The notes beneath the pieces are model-generated. The model did no database searches and was not told where the DNA came from. It saw only the letters and a list, made by a program, of their open reading frames with translations. A program made the position numbers and the translations under genes. From the NCBI GenBank assembly GCA_965216035.1, contig CBDCFM010000021.1, forward strand, positions 1,302,001 through 1,366,000: a stretch of 64,000 nt of DNA, in the 5' to 3' direction. Position 1 is the stretch's first letter. The number at the start of each line of letters is the position of its first letter. Origin of the DNA: G963664115 sp965216035 (GTDB lineage Bacteria; Acidobacteriota; Terriglobia; 20CM-2-55-15). Below are positions 16,531 through 24,938 of the stretch, one piece after another.

Positions 16531-18123
16531 TTACCTTCGCCGAGCTATTTCGCCGCGCGATCGCATCGCCAGATCTCTGGCCTCAGGAATCAGCTCCAGC
16601 GCAGCTAGAATTTGCTCATCCCCCTCCAGGAGAACCCGGGTAGCCTCGGCCACTCCAAAACGGCTGTAAAAGATCTCGTATTTGACCTTCAGCGCGACGT
16701 AGTCCTGGTTTTCCGCAACAGCAGCATCGGTAATCTCAATGCCTCTGTCCCGGACGTGTGCGATGAAGTCGGCGATCATTTCATCAGACACCTCGAACGA
16801 CAGGTCGACATTGGCGTTGTCTTCAAGGTAGTCGCGGGCATACGTGTAAAACACGAAACGTTTGTCCATAAGATCCTGAGAGTCGTTCAACTCTCTCATC
16901 GAGACCAGTTCGTCCGGTGTAATGCCGCCCCCTCCATATACAATCCGTCCCAGATCTGAGTATTTGATATCGTTCTCTGTGGGAGTCGGTGGCGTCCCGC
17001 GTTGATTGTAGTAGTCGAATTCCGAAATCCCAGAATAGTCCCGCTGAATCAACCGCCCGCTGGGCGTATACCATTTTTGGGTGGTCAGTGCGAGACCAGC
17101 CCGTTTGTTCAGTGGAAACATGGACTGCACCAATCCCTTGCCAAAACTCGTTTCGCCCACGATCAGGCCTCTGTCGTGATCCTGAATGGCCCCGGCCACG
17201 ATTTCCGACGCACTGGCACTCTGGTGGTTGATGACGACTACGAGTGGGTACAGATTGTCGTTGTTGACACGCTGGGACGCGTACGGACGATTGGATCCGC
17301 TTGTCCGACCACGAGTCTCGACGATTGATTGATCTTTCTGGAGAAACGTTTCCGAAACATCGATCGCCTGTTGCAGGAGCCCGCCCGGATTCCTGCGCAG
17401 GTCAAGAATAAGCCCATCGAGTTCGCTGTCGCGAAGGTCTCTGAGCGCGGCTCTCAGCTCACTTCCAGTGGATTCTGCAAAGCTGTCGAGTTTGATGTAG
17501 CCGATTCCGTCCCGAATGTGAAACGCGCTGCTGATCGTGAATCTGGCAATTTCGTCGCGGACGATCGTGATTTCCAAGGGTTCGTCCACGCCCGGTCTCG
17601 CGATCGTCACGTCCACAGGTGTTCCTTTCGGCCCCTTCAACTTACCCACGACTGAATTCAGGTCAGACCCCTCGGTGGCCTCTCCATTTACGTGGCTGAT
17701 CACATCCCCGACCCGCAATCCGACCTTTTCAGCGGGCGCGCCAGGAAACGGGGGCGAAACGACCGTGACCTTGCCGAAGCGGCTGCTAACGGTAATCCCC
17801 AGCCCGAAATAGCGCCCCTGCTGGTCTTCCCGAAGCCTCGTAAAGTCGGACGGAGAAAAGAATTTGGAATGCGGATCCAGCGTCCGCAGCATGCCGTCGA
17901 TTGCCCCGAAGACGGCCGTTTCCGTGTTTACCTCCGTCGCGTGATTTTCTTCAACCAGGCTCAGCAACGCCGTAAAGGTCTTGAGAGCTTCATCCAGCTC
18001 GGCCTCTACTTCCTCAACTCGGGATCTCGCCTCAACTTGCGTACCATAGAGGCTTCCGAACAGCGCGGTCGCAGCGAGAATAGCGGTCCAGAAGAATATT
18101 AGGCGAAATGATCTTGGCGTCAT
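16531..18123 (-). CDS. S41-family C-terminal processing protease with PDZ domain
   Basis: The 530-residue protein starts with a signal/anchor helix (LIFFWTAILAATALFGSLYG). A PDZ domain follows (about 100-190, GLRVGDVISHVNGE), then the S41 catalytic domain. The serine lies in QSASASEIVAGAIQDH and the lysine in GETSFGKGLVQ, forming the Ser-Lys dyad. Ctp proteases trim or degrade periplasmic proteins from the C-terminus. An AAGGGG SD precedes the ATG, and a TATAAT-type -10 lies at 18152-18157. The gene is divergent from tatA. Confidence 0.93.
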   Translation of the reverse strand: MTPRSFRLIFFWTAILAATALFGSLYGTQVEARSRVEEVEAELDEALKTFTALLSLVEENHATEVNTETAVFGAIDGMLRTLDPHSKFFSPSDFTRLREDQQGRYFGLGITVSSRFGKVTVVSPPFPGAPAEKVGLRVGDVISHVNGEATEGSDLNSVVGKLKGPKGTPVDVTIARPGVDEPLEITIVRDEIARFTISSAFHIRDGIGYIKLDSFAESTGSELRAALRDLRDSELDGLILDLRRNPGGLLQQAIDVSETFLQKDQSIVETRGRTSGSNRPYASQRVNNDNLYPLVVVINHQSASASEIVAGAIQDHDRGLIVGETSFGKGLVQSMFPLNKRAGLALTTQKWYTPSGRLIQRDYSGISEFDYYNQRGTPPTPTENDIKYSDLGRIVYGGGGITPDELVSMRELNDSQDLMDKRFVFYTYARDYLEDNANVDLSFEVSDEMIADFIAHVRDRGIEITDAAVAENQDYVALKVKYEIFYSRFGVAEATRVLLEGDEQILAALELIPEARDLAMRSRGEIARRR

Positions 18124-18151
18124 GTGAACCCCTTTCGAAATGAGTATACCG

Positions 18152-18157
18152 ATTATA
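18152..18157 (-). promoter_or_regulatory. -10 element upstream of the ctp protease gene
   Basis: The minus strand reads TATAAT here, 29 bases before the protease ATG. No good -35 box is visible at the usual distance, so this is a partial promoter match. Confidence 0.4.
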
Positions 18158-18247
18158 ACAAAAGGACTGAGCCAAATTCGAGCAACATTACCTTTGTCTT
18201 GTGAGGTTCACGACCCGAGAGCCACCGTCTGTGGACGGAACTTTAGT

Positions 18248-18277
18248 TTGACGCCATTTCGCGCCTGCCGCTATTAT
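18248..18277 (+). promoter_or_regulatory. sigma70-type promoter of tatA-tatC
   Basis: A TTGACG box (18248-18253) and a TATTAT box (18272-18277) are separated by 18 bases. They lie about 30 bases before the tatA ATG, which has a strong SD (TGGAGGAA). Position and spacing fit a housekeeping promoter. Confidence 0.65.
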
Positions 18278-18307
18278 GAATTGATCTTCTAGCTGGAGGA
18301 ACGTTTC

Positions 18308-18661
18308 ATGGGCCAACTCGGTTTTCAGGAGCTTCTCGTAATCTTCATCATCGCGCTCCTGGTTTTCGGTCCGAAGAAGCTGCCCGAGCTCGGGAAATCG
18401 CTGGGTAAGGGGCTCCGCGAATTCAAGCGCGCCACTAACGATTTGAAAGCGACCTGGGACGACCAGTTGAAGGAAGCAGAGAAGGAGATTTCCAGTACCG
18501 CTCGGGACTTTCGAGATATCCAGAAGGATGTCGACACGACCATGAACGAAGTGGCCGAACCCGCCGAACCCGTGGAAGCTGCACCTGCTCCATCGACACC
18601 GGCTGAATCAGACCAGGGAATGCCCCACCCATCGGAGACTCCCTCGCAGAAGCCCTCATAG
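18308..18661 (+). CDS. tatA: Sec-independent translocase protein TatA/E family
   Basis: The 117-residue protein has one N-terminal transmembrane helix (GFQELLVIFIIALLVFGP). The hinge and amphipathic helix follow as KKLPELGKSLGKGLREFKRAT. A charged, Pro/Glu/Ala-rich tail completes it. TatA forms the variable-size channel that exports folded proteins with twin-arginine signals. It lies directly before tatC with no gap. The tail is somewhat long and TatB-like, so it may serve both roles. A TGGAGGAA SD precedes the ATG. Confidence 0.92.
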   Translation: MGQLGFQELLVIFIIALLVFGPKKLPELGKSLGKGLREFKRATNDLKATWDDQLKEAEKEISSTARDFRDIQKDVDTTMNEVAEPAEPVEAAPAPSTPAESDQGMPHPSETPSQKPS

Positions 18662-19420
18662 ATGGCCGTCACGCCGCCAATAGCCGCCCAGAGATCGGGA
18701 CTTTCTGGGGAAATGTCGTTTCTCGACCACCTCGAGGAGTTGCGGCATCGTATCTTCAGAATACTGATTGCGCTTGCGGTCACCTTCGTGGTGTGCTGGG
18801 CCTTCGTCGACGAAATTTATAGAATCGTCTCGTATCCGATTCTCGATGCCCTCGGGGATCAGCCGCTGGTATTCATCAGCCCTACGCAACCATTCAATCT
18901 CTTTGTGAAGGTGTCTTTTGTTGCGGCCCTTTTTCTCGGATCTCCGTTCATTCTCGCCCAACTCTGGCTTTTTATTGCGCCGGGTATGTACAGACACGAG
19001 CGTCGCTGGGCAATCCCATTTGTCCTGTCCGGGAGTGTCCTCGCCTTACTCGGTGCCCTGTTCGGCTACTTCATCGCCTTTCCCTTCGCCCTGGATTTTC
19101 TGATCAACTGGGGTGAACGCGCCGGTTTGCAGGCGATGATCGACGCGACCCGTTATTTCGACCTGTTTCTCACCATCGAACTCGGTCTGGCCGTCATCTT
19201 TCAAATACCTCCAGTGATATTCGTTTTGAGTCGTCTCGGGATAGTGTCGGCTGGATTCCTGTTGCGCAATACGAAATATGCGGTACTCGTCTCCTTCGTC
19301 GTCGCAGCCATCATCACACCCACAGCAGACATTCCTAATATGATGATCATGGCGGGCCCGATGATCCTGCTCTATCTCGTCGGCGTCATAGTTGCATTCG
19401 TCTTTGGCAAACGCGGGTAG
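18662..19420 (+). CDS. tatC: Sec-independent protein translocase TatC
   Basis: The 252-residue protein has six predicted membrane helices and the family start MSFLDHLEELRHRI. Other TatC features are FISPTQPFNLFVKVSF, GSPFILAQLWLFIAPGMYRHER and a conserved FQIPPVIFVLSRLGIV. TatC is the receptor for twin-arginine signal peptides. It starts one base after the tatA stop. The Met-Ser at residues 19-20 of the open frame (MSFLDHLEEL) is an alternative start nearer to the usual TatC N-terminus. Confidence 0.94.
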   Translation: MAVTPPIAAQRSGLSGEMSFLDHLEELRHRIFRILIALAVTFVVCWAFVDEIYRIVSYPILDALGDQPLVFISPTQPFNLFVKVSFVAALFLGSPFILAQLWLFIAPGMYRHERRWAIPFVLSGSVLALLGALFGYFIAFPFALDFLINWGERAGLQAMIDATRYFDLFLTIELGLAVIFQIPPVIFVLSRLGIVSAGFLLRNTKYAVLVSFVVAAIITPTADIPNMMIMAGPMILLYLVGVIVAFVFGKRG

Positions 19421-19519
19421 CGATCCAGTGTGGCGACAGAGATTCTTGAGGTTGCGAACCGGTAAAGGTGTGAGACCCTCGACTCCCGGCCAGAACGGGA
19501 CTGATCAGGAACCCACTTT

Positions 19520-20449
19520 TCAGGGTCCGACTTGCGCGTCGATACTGGGAAGCGCGTGGTACAGAACGTCCCCGATAATCTTCAAGCTATCGGCGCTGGT
19601 CTTGTCGAGAGTGTCACCGGGTGAATGCCAGTACGGGTAGGAGAAATCGATCAAGTCGATGGAATCGATACCCGCCCTCAGATAGGGGACATGATCGTCG
19701 TCGATGAAAGAAGGCGTATTTCCGAAGTACTCACCGTAACCGAGGCGATTGGCAGTATCCCAAACGAGAGTCTTCAACCAGAGCGATGAAGCGCCTTCGG
19801 GAATTACCGTCAGGTCGCTGTCGCCGATCATGTCGACAAGGACAAGGGTCTTGAGGTCTTGGAGCGACCCTGCGTCCAAGCGGCGCGAGACATCGTAACG
19901 ACTGCCGTAAACGCTGTCGGTCGGAGTCCAATCCAGGACAGCCTCTTCACCATCGAAGAATAGGAATTCAAGATCGTGAGCGAGGTTGAGATTCGCAGTG
20001 ATACGGGCAAGCTCGAGGATCACGGCCGTGCTGGACCCCCCGTCATTGGCACCCAAAAAACTGAAATCGAATCGCTTCGTGTCGTAGTGGCCGGCGAGGG
20101 CGATCGTTCCTTCTCCGGATGTCCCTTCCCGGATGGCCCTTACGTTGGCCATCTCGATCTCCCCGATCGGCGTCTGCGCAATAAACATGTCGAGTTGGGG
20201 TTCAAGCCCGGCATTTTCTAATTCCGAGACTATATACTCTCGGGTCCTCGCCAGGTTCTCACTACCGGATGGCCGAGCCCCAAAAGCGACAACCGCTTCC
20301 AGGTCGCCGAAAGATCGTTCCGCATCGAAGGGGGACTCGACTGATACCCCCGCACCGGGGCCGGATCCCCGCTCCTGATATCCGAGCGTGAGGATAACGA
20401 CGATGGCCGGCGCGGCGAATCCCAGTAATAATCGGTTGTTCTTGGACAT
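19520..20449 (-). CDS. M28-family zinc peptidase (glutaminyl cyclase-like), membrane anchored or secreted
   Basis: The 309-residue protein has an N-terminal hydrophobic helix (LLLGFAAPAIVVILTLGY). The M28 core follows: ALAGHYDTK, GANDGGSSTAVILELAR, and DLEFLFFDGEEA with the metal-ligand Asp and Glu-Glu. DDDHVPYLRAGIDSIDLIDF and HSPGDTLDKTSADSL come near the end. The sequence is closest to the glutaminyl-peptide cyclotransferase-like branch rather than plain aminopeptidases. It would act outside the inner membrane. It converges on tatC and is divergent from the YtxH gene. Confidence 0.85.
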   Translation of the reverse strand: MSKNNRLLLGFAAPAIVVILTLGYQERGSGPGAGVSVESPFDAERSFGDLEAVVAFGARPSGSENLARTREYIVSELENAGLEPQLDMFIAQTPIGEIEMANVRAIREGTSGEGTIALAGHYDTKRFDFSFLGANDGGSSTAVILELARITANLNLAHDLEFLFFDGEEAVLDWTPTDSVYGSRYDVSRRLDAGSLQDLKTLVLVDMIGDSDLTVIPEGASSLWLKTLVWDTANRLGYGEYFGNTPSFIDDDHVPYLRAGIDSIDLIDFSYPYWHSPGDTLDKTSADSLKIIGDVLYHALPSIDAQVGP

Positions 20450-20562
20450 CAGCGCTGTCGAACTCCGGGAACACCATAACCCGTATCCAGACGGAAGTCA
20501 TGGTCCAGATGATACGATTCGGGGTAACAGAGGCAATCGAGACAAACATTGTGAGGTGCCAC

Positions 20563-20910
20563 ATGTCCGGGAATAAAGGAGAAACGATTGGGTTGTTCAT
20601 TGCCGGCGCACTCCTCGGGGTGAGCGTTGGATTCCTCTACGCCCCGCAGAGCGGCTCTCGAACCCGAAATCAGATTCGAAAACGGGCACGACGCAGCATC
20701 GAACAGCTGGATGATTTGCAGGAAGATATCCGGTCGCAGATCAACGCTTGGGTACAGGAGGTGAGCGACGCCGTCGACGAGGGACTGCATCAAGGCCGCC
20801 GGATGACGCTGGCGGGTCAGGAAAAAGTCCTGGCCGTCTTCGACAATGCGAAGCAGTCCGTTGATCAAGGCCGAACACGCATTGAGCGGCTGATGGGGAC
20901 TGGAGAATAG
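20563..20910 (+). CDS. YtxH domain-containing protein
   Basis: The 115-residue protein has one membrane helix near the N-terminus (TIGLFIAGALLGVSVGFLYAPQSG). The GFLYAPQSG end of it is the YtxH signature. A long charged, helical tail with RTRNQIRKRARRSIEQLDDL follows. YtxH proteins are small stress-related membrane proteins with no known activity. I chose ATG 20563 (MSGNKGET) with a GAGG SD in front. Confidence 0.78.
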   Translation: MSGNKGETIGLFIAGALLGVSVGFLYAPQSGSRTRNQIRKRARRSIEQLDDLQEDIRSQINAWVQEVSDAVDEGLHQGRRMTLAGQEKVLAVFDNAKQSVDQGRTRIERLMGTGE

Positions 20911-20983
20911 CTCGACACCGGACCACAGATGGGATGCCCCTGTGCTCAGCGGCAATGCGCCTCGGTCCCCAACAATAATGAAG

Positions 20984-21056
20984 TGGACGGTAAGGGATTC
21001 GAACCCTCGACCTCGGCGTTGCGAACGCCGCGCTCTCCCAACTGAGCTAACCGCCC
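20984..21056 (-). tRNA. tRNA-Ala (anticodon CGC)
   Basis: The minus strand folds into a cloverleaf of 73 bases. The acceptor stem has GGGCGGT pairing with ACCGTCC, including the G3-U70 pair that marks alanine tRNAs. The D arm contains TAGCTCAGTTGGGAGAGC. The anticodon stem is CGGCG/CGCCG around loop TTCGCAA, so the anticodon is CGC, reading GCG. The T arm contains GGTTCGAATC. The 3' CCA is not encoded. Confidence 0.95.
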
Positions 21057-21174
21057 ATCATTCGGTAACCGGCAACGGAGACCGATTCCCTCTGAGTATG
21101 GGTTTTGAAATCGCGGTCGCCGGAAATGGGTCTCCGCCGCCGATCGCCGCGCTTGAAAAAATTAAAGCACCTGC

Positions 21175-21534
21175 ATGAACAACTGTCAATTTACGGGGTG
21201 GACGCTTCAAAATGGCATTGGCATTCTGAAGTGTCTATCCTCTGGAAAATTCAGCTCCTCACCGATCCTCAGTCAGTGCGTTTTAGTCGTTGTGCTGGGT
21301 GCAGCGTTCGCTCTGCTATTGGCCGGCCGGGTTCAAGCGCAGGAGCCGGAGTTCACGCTCAACGTCAACGTCGATCTGGTGGAGCTCAGAGTTGCGGTTC
21401 GTGATGAAAGCGACCGCAATGTTTCCGGGCTGGAAGCCGTCAGCTTCCAGGTATTCGAAGACTCCGTGCAGCAAGACGTTACCCTAGTTCCTGCGCGAGG
21501 ACCTACCCGTGAGTCTCGGTCTCGTCATCGATAA
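21175..21534 (+). pseudogene. VWFA-related protein, 5' fragment before a frameshift
   Basis: This is the N-terminal piece of a secreted von Willebrand A protein of the type common in Acidobacteria. It has a signal peptide (VLVVVLGAAFALLLAGRVQAQ), then EFTLNVNVDLVELRVAVRDESDRNVSGL and FQVFEDSVQQDVTL. After the TLV codons near 21487 the frame runs into unrelated residues and stops at 21534, while the expected continuation (FLREDLPVSLGLVIDNS) is in the next frame from 21488. One extra base accounts for the break. A tRNA gene lies upstream. Confidence 0.78.
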
Positions 21535-22177
21535 TAGCCGCAGCATGACACTCAAGAAGGAGCGCGTGGACACAGCCGCAATTTCTTTCGTGCGGCTGAG
21601 CAATCCTCAGGACGAAGCGTTTCTTCTTCACTTTGACGACACCGTGCACGTGGCTCAGGATTTCACATCCGATATTGCTCTGCTCGAAGAAACGCTGAAA
21701 TCGATCAGCCCTTATGGCCAGACATCATTGTTTGACGCGATCATGGTATCCCTGGAAAAAATAAAAGAAGGGCGCTATGACCAGAAAGCGATTCTTCTAG
21801 TCACCGATGGTGCGGACAATTCCAGCGCCTCGGTCTTCGAGCAAGTGCTGGAGAGCGTCCGCCAGTCCGATGCTGCCGTCTATACAATTGGCGTCTTAAA
21901 TGACTCTGTCGCAGGGCAGAAGGCGCGCATCGCCCTGGAGGCACTGGCGGAGGCGAGCGGAGGGCGAGCCTTTTTCCCCCAGACGGTCAACGAGATTCCG
22001 GTGCTAACTGAGTCCATCGCTCGCGAGTTGAGGGAACTCTATACCTTGGGATACATACCCACGAATTCGGGCCGCGACGGGAGTTGGCGATCGGTACGTG
22101 TTCACGTCCCGATGCCTCCAGGAAGATCCCGCTTCCGGGTCAATTTTCGGCATGGCTACTACGCCCCGGGTCCCTAG
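21509..22177 (+). pseudogene. VWFA-related protein, 3' fragment after the frameshift
   Basis: This frame carries the von Willebrand A domain itself. The MIDAS-type DNSRSM is near its start, followed by TSLFDAIMVSL and ILLVTDGADNSS. The C-terminal part has LYTLGYIPTNSGRDGSWRSVRVHV and FRHGYYAP, typical of acidobacterial VWFA proteins. Continuous coding similarity extends upstream of the first start codon to 21488, so this is the remainder of the gene at 21175 rather than a separate gene. The domain usually binds metal and ligands outside the cell. Confidence 0.78.
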
Positions 22178-22198
22178 AAGAACTACCGATGCGCGTAT

Positions 22199-22948
22199 TT
22201 ACAATTGGGTTAGGATGAGGGGACCATCGGGAGTCACAGCCACTGTATGTTCGAAATGTGCAGAAGGCTGTTCGTCGGCAGTGACAACAGTCCAACCGTC
22301 ATCGAGGACCTTCACTTTCTCCGTCCCGAGGTTGATCATCGGCTCTAGGGCTAGGACCAGACCGACTTTGATCTTCGACCCCCGGCCGTTCTGGACGTAG
22401 TTCAGGACGGGAGGATCTTCGTGCAGCGCCCTGCCGATTCCATGGCCGCAGAATTCCCGTACGATCCCATAGTTGTGGGGTTCAACCACTTGCTGAATCG
22501 CGGCTGAGATATCGGATAAGTAGTTCCCGGCCCGAGCTTGCTCGATTCCGCGATATAACGATTCCTCGGTCACGCGCATCAATTCCGTCACTTCCGGAGG
22601 CACTTCGCCGATCGGCACTGTCATCGCGTGGTCCCCGACGAAACCGTCATAGGTGATTCCGAAGTCGATACCTATGATGTCACCCGTCTTGAGAACGTTT
22701 CGCTTCGAAGGGATGCCGTGAACCACCTCGTGGTTGACCGACGTACATAGCGACCCGGGAAAACCCCGGTAGCCTTTGAACGTACACGTTCCGTTCCTCG
22801 CAACTGCCGCTTCCTCCGCAATCCTGTCCAGGTCGTAGGTCGAAACACCATCAAGGCAGTTCTCACGGACGATTGAAAGGATTTCGGCGTTGATCCTTGC
22901 CGGCACCTTCATTCGCTCGATCTCATGGAGTGTTTTGAGTTGAATCAT
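22199..22948 (-). CDS. map: methionine aminopeptidase type I
   Basis: The 249-residue enzyme has all five metal ligands in order: Asp in GIDFG, Asp in GDHAM, His in CGHGIG, Glu in ALEPM and Glu in HFEHT. FPGSLCTSVNHEVVHGIP and GHGIGRALHEDP are signature segments. It removes the initiator Met from nascent proteins. I chose the ATG at 22948 (MIQLKTLHEIERMK); the frame is open 15 codons further. The gene stands alone rather than in the usual ribosomal operon with secY/adk. The gap 22949-23179 holds no gene I can see. Confidence 0.94.
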   Translation of the reverse strand: MIQLKTLHEIERMKVPARINAEILSIVRENCLDGVSTYDLDRIAEEAAVARNGTCTFKGYRGFPGSLCTSVNHEVVHGIPSKRNVLKTGDIIGIDFGITYDGFVGDHAMTVPIGEVPPEVTELMRVTEESLYRGIEQARAGNYLSDISAAIQQVVEPHNYGIVREFCGHGIGRALHEDPPVLNYVQNGRGSKIKVGLVLALEPMINLGTEKVKVLDDGWTVVTADEQPSAHFEHTVAVTPDGPLILTQL

Positions 22949-23179
22949 CTGAAACGTCGCCGCGACGGCATATGCTCCCTTTAATTCTATCAAGGGAGAA
23001 GCTGCCTGTCTTCCCGGCTGATCTCAATTTCGCCAAGGGCATACTATCTCAACGGTTAGCCCAACTCCTATGATGCGCCGAAACAACCCCGAGATCCAGT
23101 CGAACGCGCCCGAGACCGAGCGCCCCTGCACCGGGATTCTTACTGACTTCCCGGCCGCAAAAGGGCTATATTTTCGTCC

Positions 23180-24721
23180 ATGTCAATGAAGTCTCTGTTG
23201 CGTGTGGTCCTTCTCAAGCCCAGCAAGTACGGGGTGACCGGCCACGTCGAACGGTTCCGCCGCGGTTTCATGCCCAACAGTACGCTCAATCATATCGCCA
23301 GCATGACGCCGGAGCGCATCGGCGATTGCACGATTCAGACCCTGACCGCAGACGAGTATGTCCAGATCGATCTGGACTACCTCGGGCTACTGCAATCTGA
23401 GGAATCACCCACCCTCCTGGCATTGGTCGGCGTGCAGTCCCACCAATTTCAACGCAGCTTGGATCTCGCCGCCTACGCTCTCGCGCACGGTGTCAGACAC
23501 TGCGTGATTGGCGGCCCACACGTGATGACCTGCGACACCACTATCGTGCAGGGCCGGGGAGTGAGCTTTGCCCTGTCGGAAGCAGAGATCGTCTGGAACG
23601 AAATTCTCGAGGATGCGATCCAAGGCGAGTTGAAGCCAGTCTACGGGGGCGAGCGGCGATGGCAGCCAGTCCTCAGCGGTCCACCTCTGAAGCCGCCGAC
23701 GCGCCGTGACCTCGGGCGGTATGCCGTCAAAATGGCGGGTATTTATCCCTCGCGAGGTTGCCCGTTCACGTGTAACTTCTGTTCGGTGATCCAGATTGCG
23801 GGCCGCCGCATCCGCAGCCAGGACCTTGACACGACGATGGCGAGTCTGCAGACGCTGGCTGGGGCAGGTGTACGGCTTGTGATGTTCACGTCGGACAATT
23901 TCAACAAGTATCCGGATGCCGTGGAACTGCTCGACCGCATCATAGACGCCCGATTGCCGCTGCGCTTTTTCGTACAATGCGATACCCAGGTCGCTTCAGA
24001 CGAAGCGTTCATCGAGCGCTTGGGCCGCGCAGGTTGTTTTCAGATGTTCGTGGGCGTGGAGTCCTTCGATCGGGCGACGCTGCTCGCTGCTCACAAGGCG
24101 CAGAACTATCCGAAGACATACTCCGAAATCGTTCGATTGTCGAGGAAGCACGGCATTGCCACCAATTTCTCGAGCATCATCGGATTTCCCGGCCAGGGCA
24201 CTGCGGGGGTGCGGGAACACGTCCGGATTCTCCGGGCCCTCGATCCAGACGTCGCGTCGTTCTATATTTTGTGTCCGCTACCGGGAACCGAGCAGTACGA
24301 CGACTTTCTCGCCTCCGGGCGCATTACCGAAGACAATCTCGACCGATTCGACGGCACCGCGGTCACCTGGAGACACGATCGGATGTCTCCGAGAGAGATT
24401 GACGATCTGTTGTTTGAAAGCTATCGGACCTTCTATCCATCTTCCAAGCTCGCCCGATCTGTCATGGGAGGGTTCCGACGCCGGGACTCGGCAGCCGTTT
24501 GGGCAGCAAACGTCGCACTGGCGGCGTTGGGCCGGTACGCAGCGTCCAGGCGGCGGCACCCCATGTCGGGAGGAATCGTCCCCATCGTGCGGGATCACGA
24601 ATCCGACTATCGCGAGCTTCGCAGGCACCGCTACGACCTTGACCGTGTCCCATTGCCTCTGAGCCTCCGGCTCTCTGAATCCGACCAGTCGCTCAACCAG
24701 AAGCTCAACGCTGTTGTCTGA
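23180..24721 (+). CDS. radical SAM protein with B12-binding-like N-terminal region
   Basis: The 513-residue protein has the radical SAM cluster motif CPFTCNFC (CxxxCxxC) around residue 195. A Rossmann-like N-terminal region precedes it (about 60-140, with LLALVGVQSHQFQRSL and HCVIGGPHVM), as in B12-binding radical SAM enzymes. The canonical DxHxxG cobalamin motif is not evident, so cobalamin binding is uncertain. The middle has VMFTSDNFNKYPD and FVGVESFDRATLLAAHKAQN. The substrate is unknown, and neighbours (map and a c-di-GMP gene) give no hint. It may belong to the hopanoid or lipid-modifying branch. Confidence 0.82.
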   Translation: MSMKSLLRVVLLKPSKYGVTGHVERFRRGFMPNSTLNHIASMTPERIGDCTIQTLTADEYVQIDLDYLGLLQSEESPTLLALVGVQSHQFQRSLDLAAYALAHGVRHCVIGGPHVMTCDTTIVQGRGVSFALSEAEIVWNEILEDAIQGELKPVYGGERRWQPVLSGPPLKPPTRRDLGRYAVKMAGIYPSRGCPFTCNFCSVIQIAGRRIRSQDLDTTMASLQTLAGAGVRLVMFTSDNFNKYPDAVELLDRIIDARLPLRFFVQCDTQVASDEAFIERLGRAGCFQMFVGVESFDRATLLAAHKAQNYPKTYSEIVRLSRKHGIATNFSSIIGFPGQGTAGVREHVRILRALDPDVASFYILCPLPGTEQYDDFLASGRITEDNLDRFDGTAVTWRHDRMSPREIDDLLFESYRTFYPSSKLARSVMGGFRRRDSAAVWAANVALAALGRYAASRRRHPMSGGIVPIVRDHESDYRELRRHRYDLDRVPLPLSLRLSESDQSLNQKLNAVV

Positions 24722-24897
24722 TTGAGATTCGAAATTGCGCACGCGCTTTGTCTGTCGTTGGAAGCGCGTTGCCGAAGCTAGGCGAGGGTAAGACAGCCCG
24801 TTGGCGGAATGATGAGAGCCGCGTTACGCGCGGTGTCCCTTGAAGTTCCGGATGGACGCCGCCGGGTGCGAAAGCACTGCCCTGAAGGCGGCGCATC

Positions 24898-24938
24898 GCC
24901 GCATGACCGGAGTCGGGACCCAATTCCGATCATGCGGC
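24898..24938. terminator. stem-loop between the convergent radical SAM and GGDEF-EAL genes
   Basis: A perfect 9-bp stem GCCGCATGA/TCATGCGGC spans 24898-24906 and 24930-24938, and the stop codon of the minus-strand gene forms part of the right arm. Other GC-rich stems (such as CGCCGCC/GGCGGCG near 24857-24893) lie next to it. No T-run follows, so it may act as a bidirectional barrier or RNA end-protecting hairpin. Confidence 0.4.

Noticed and set aside
24278..24742. long minus-strand frame opposite the radical SAM gene
   Set aside because: It lies wholly opposite a well-supported gene and shows no family motif.
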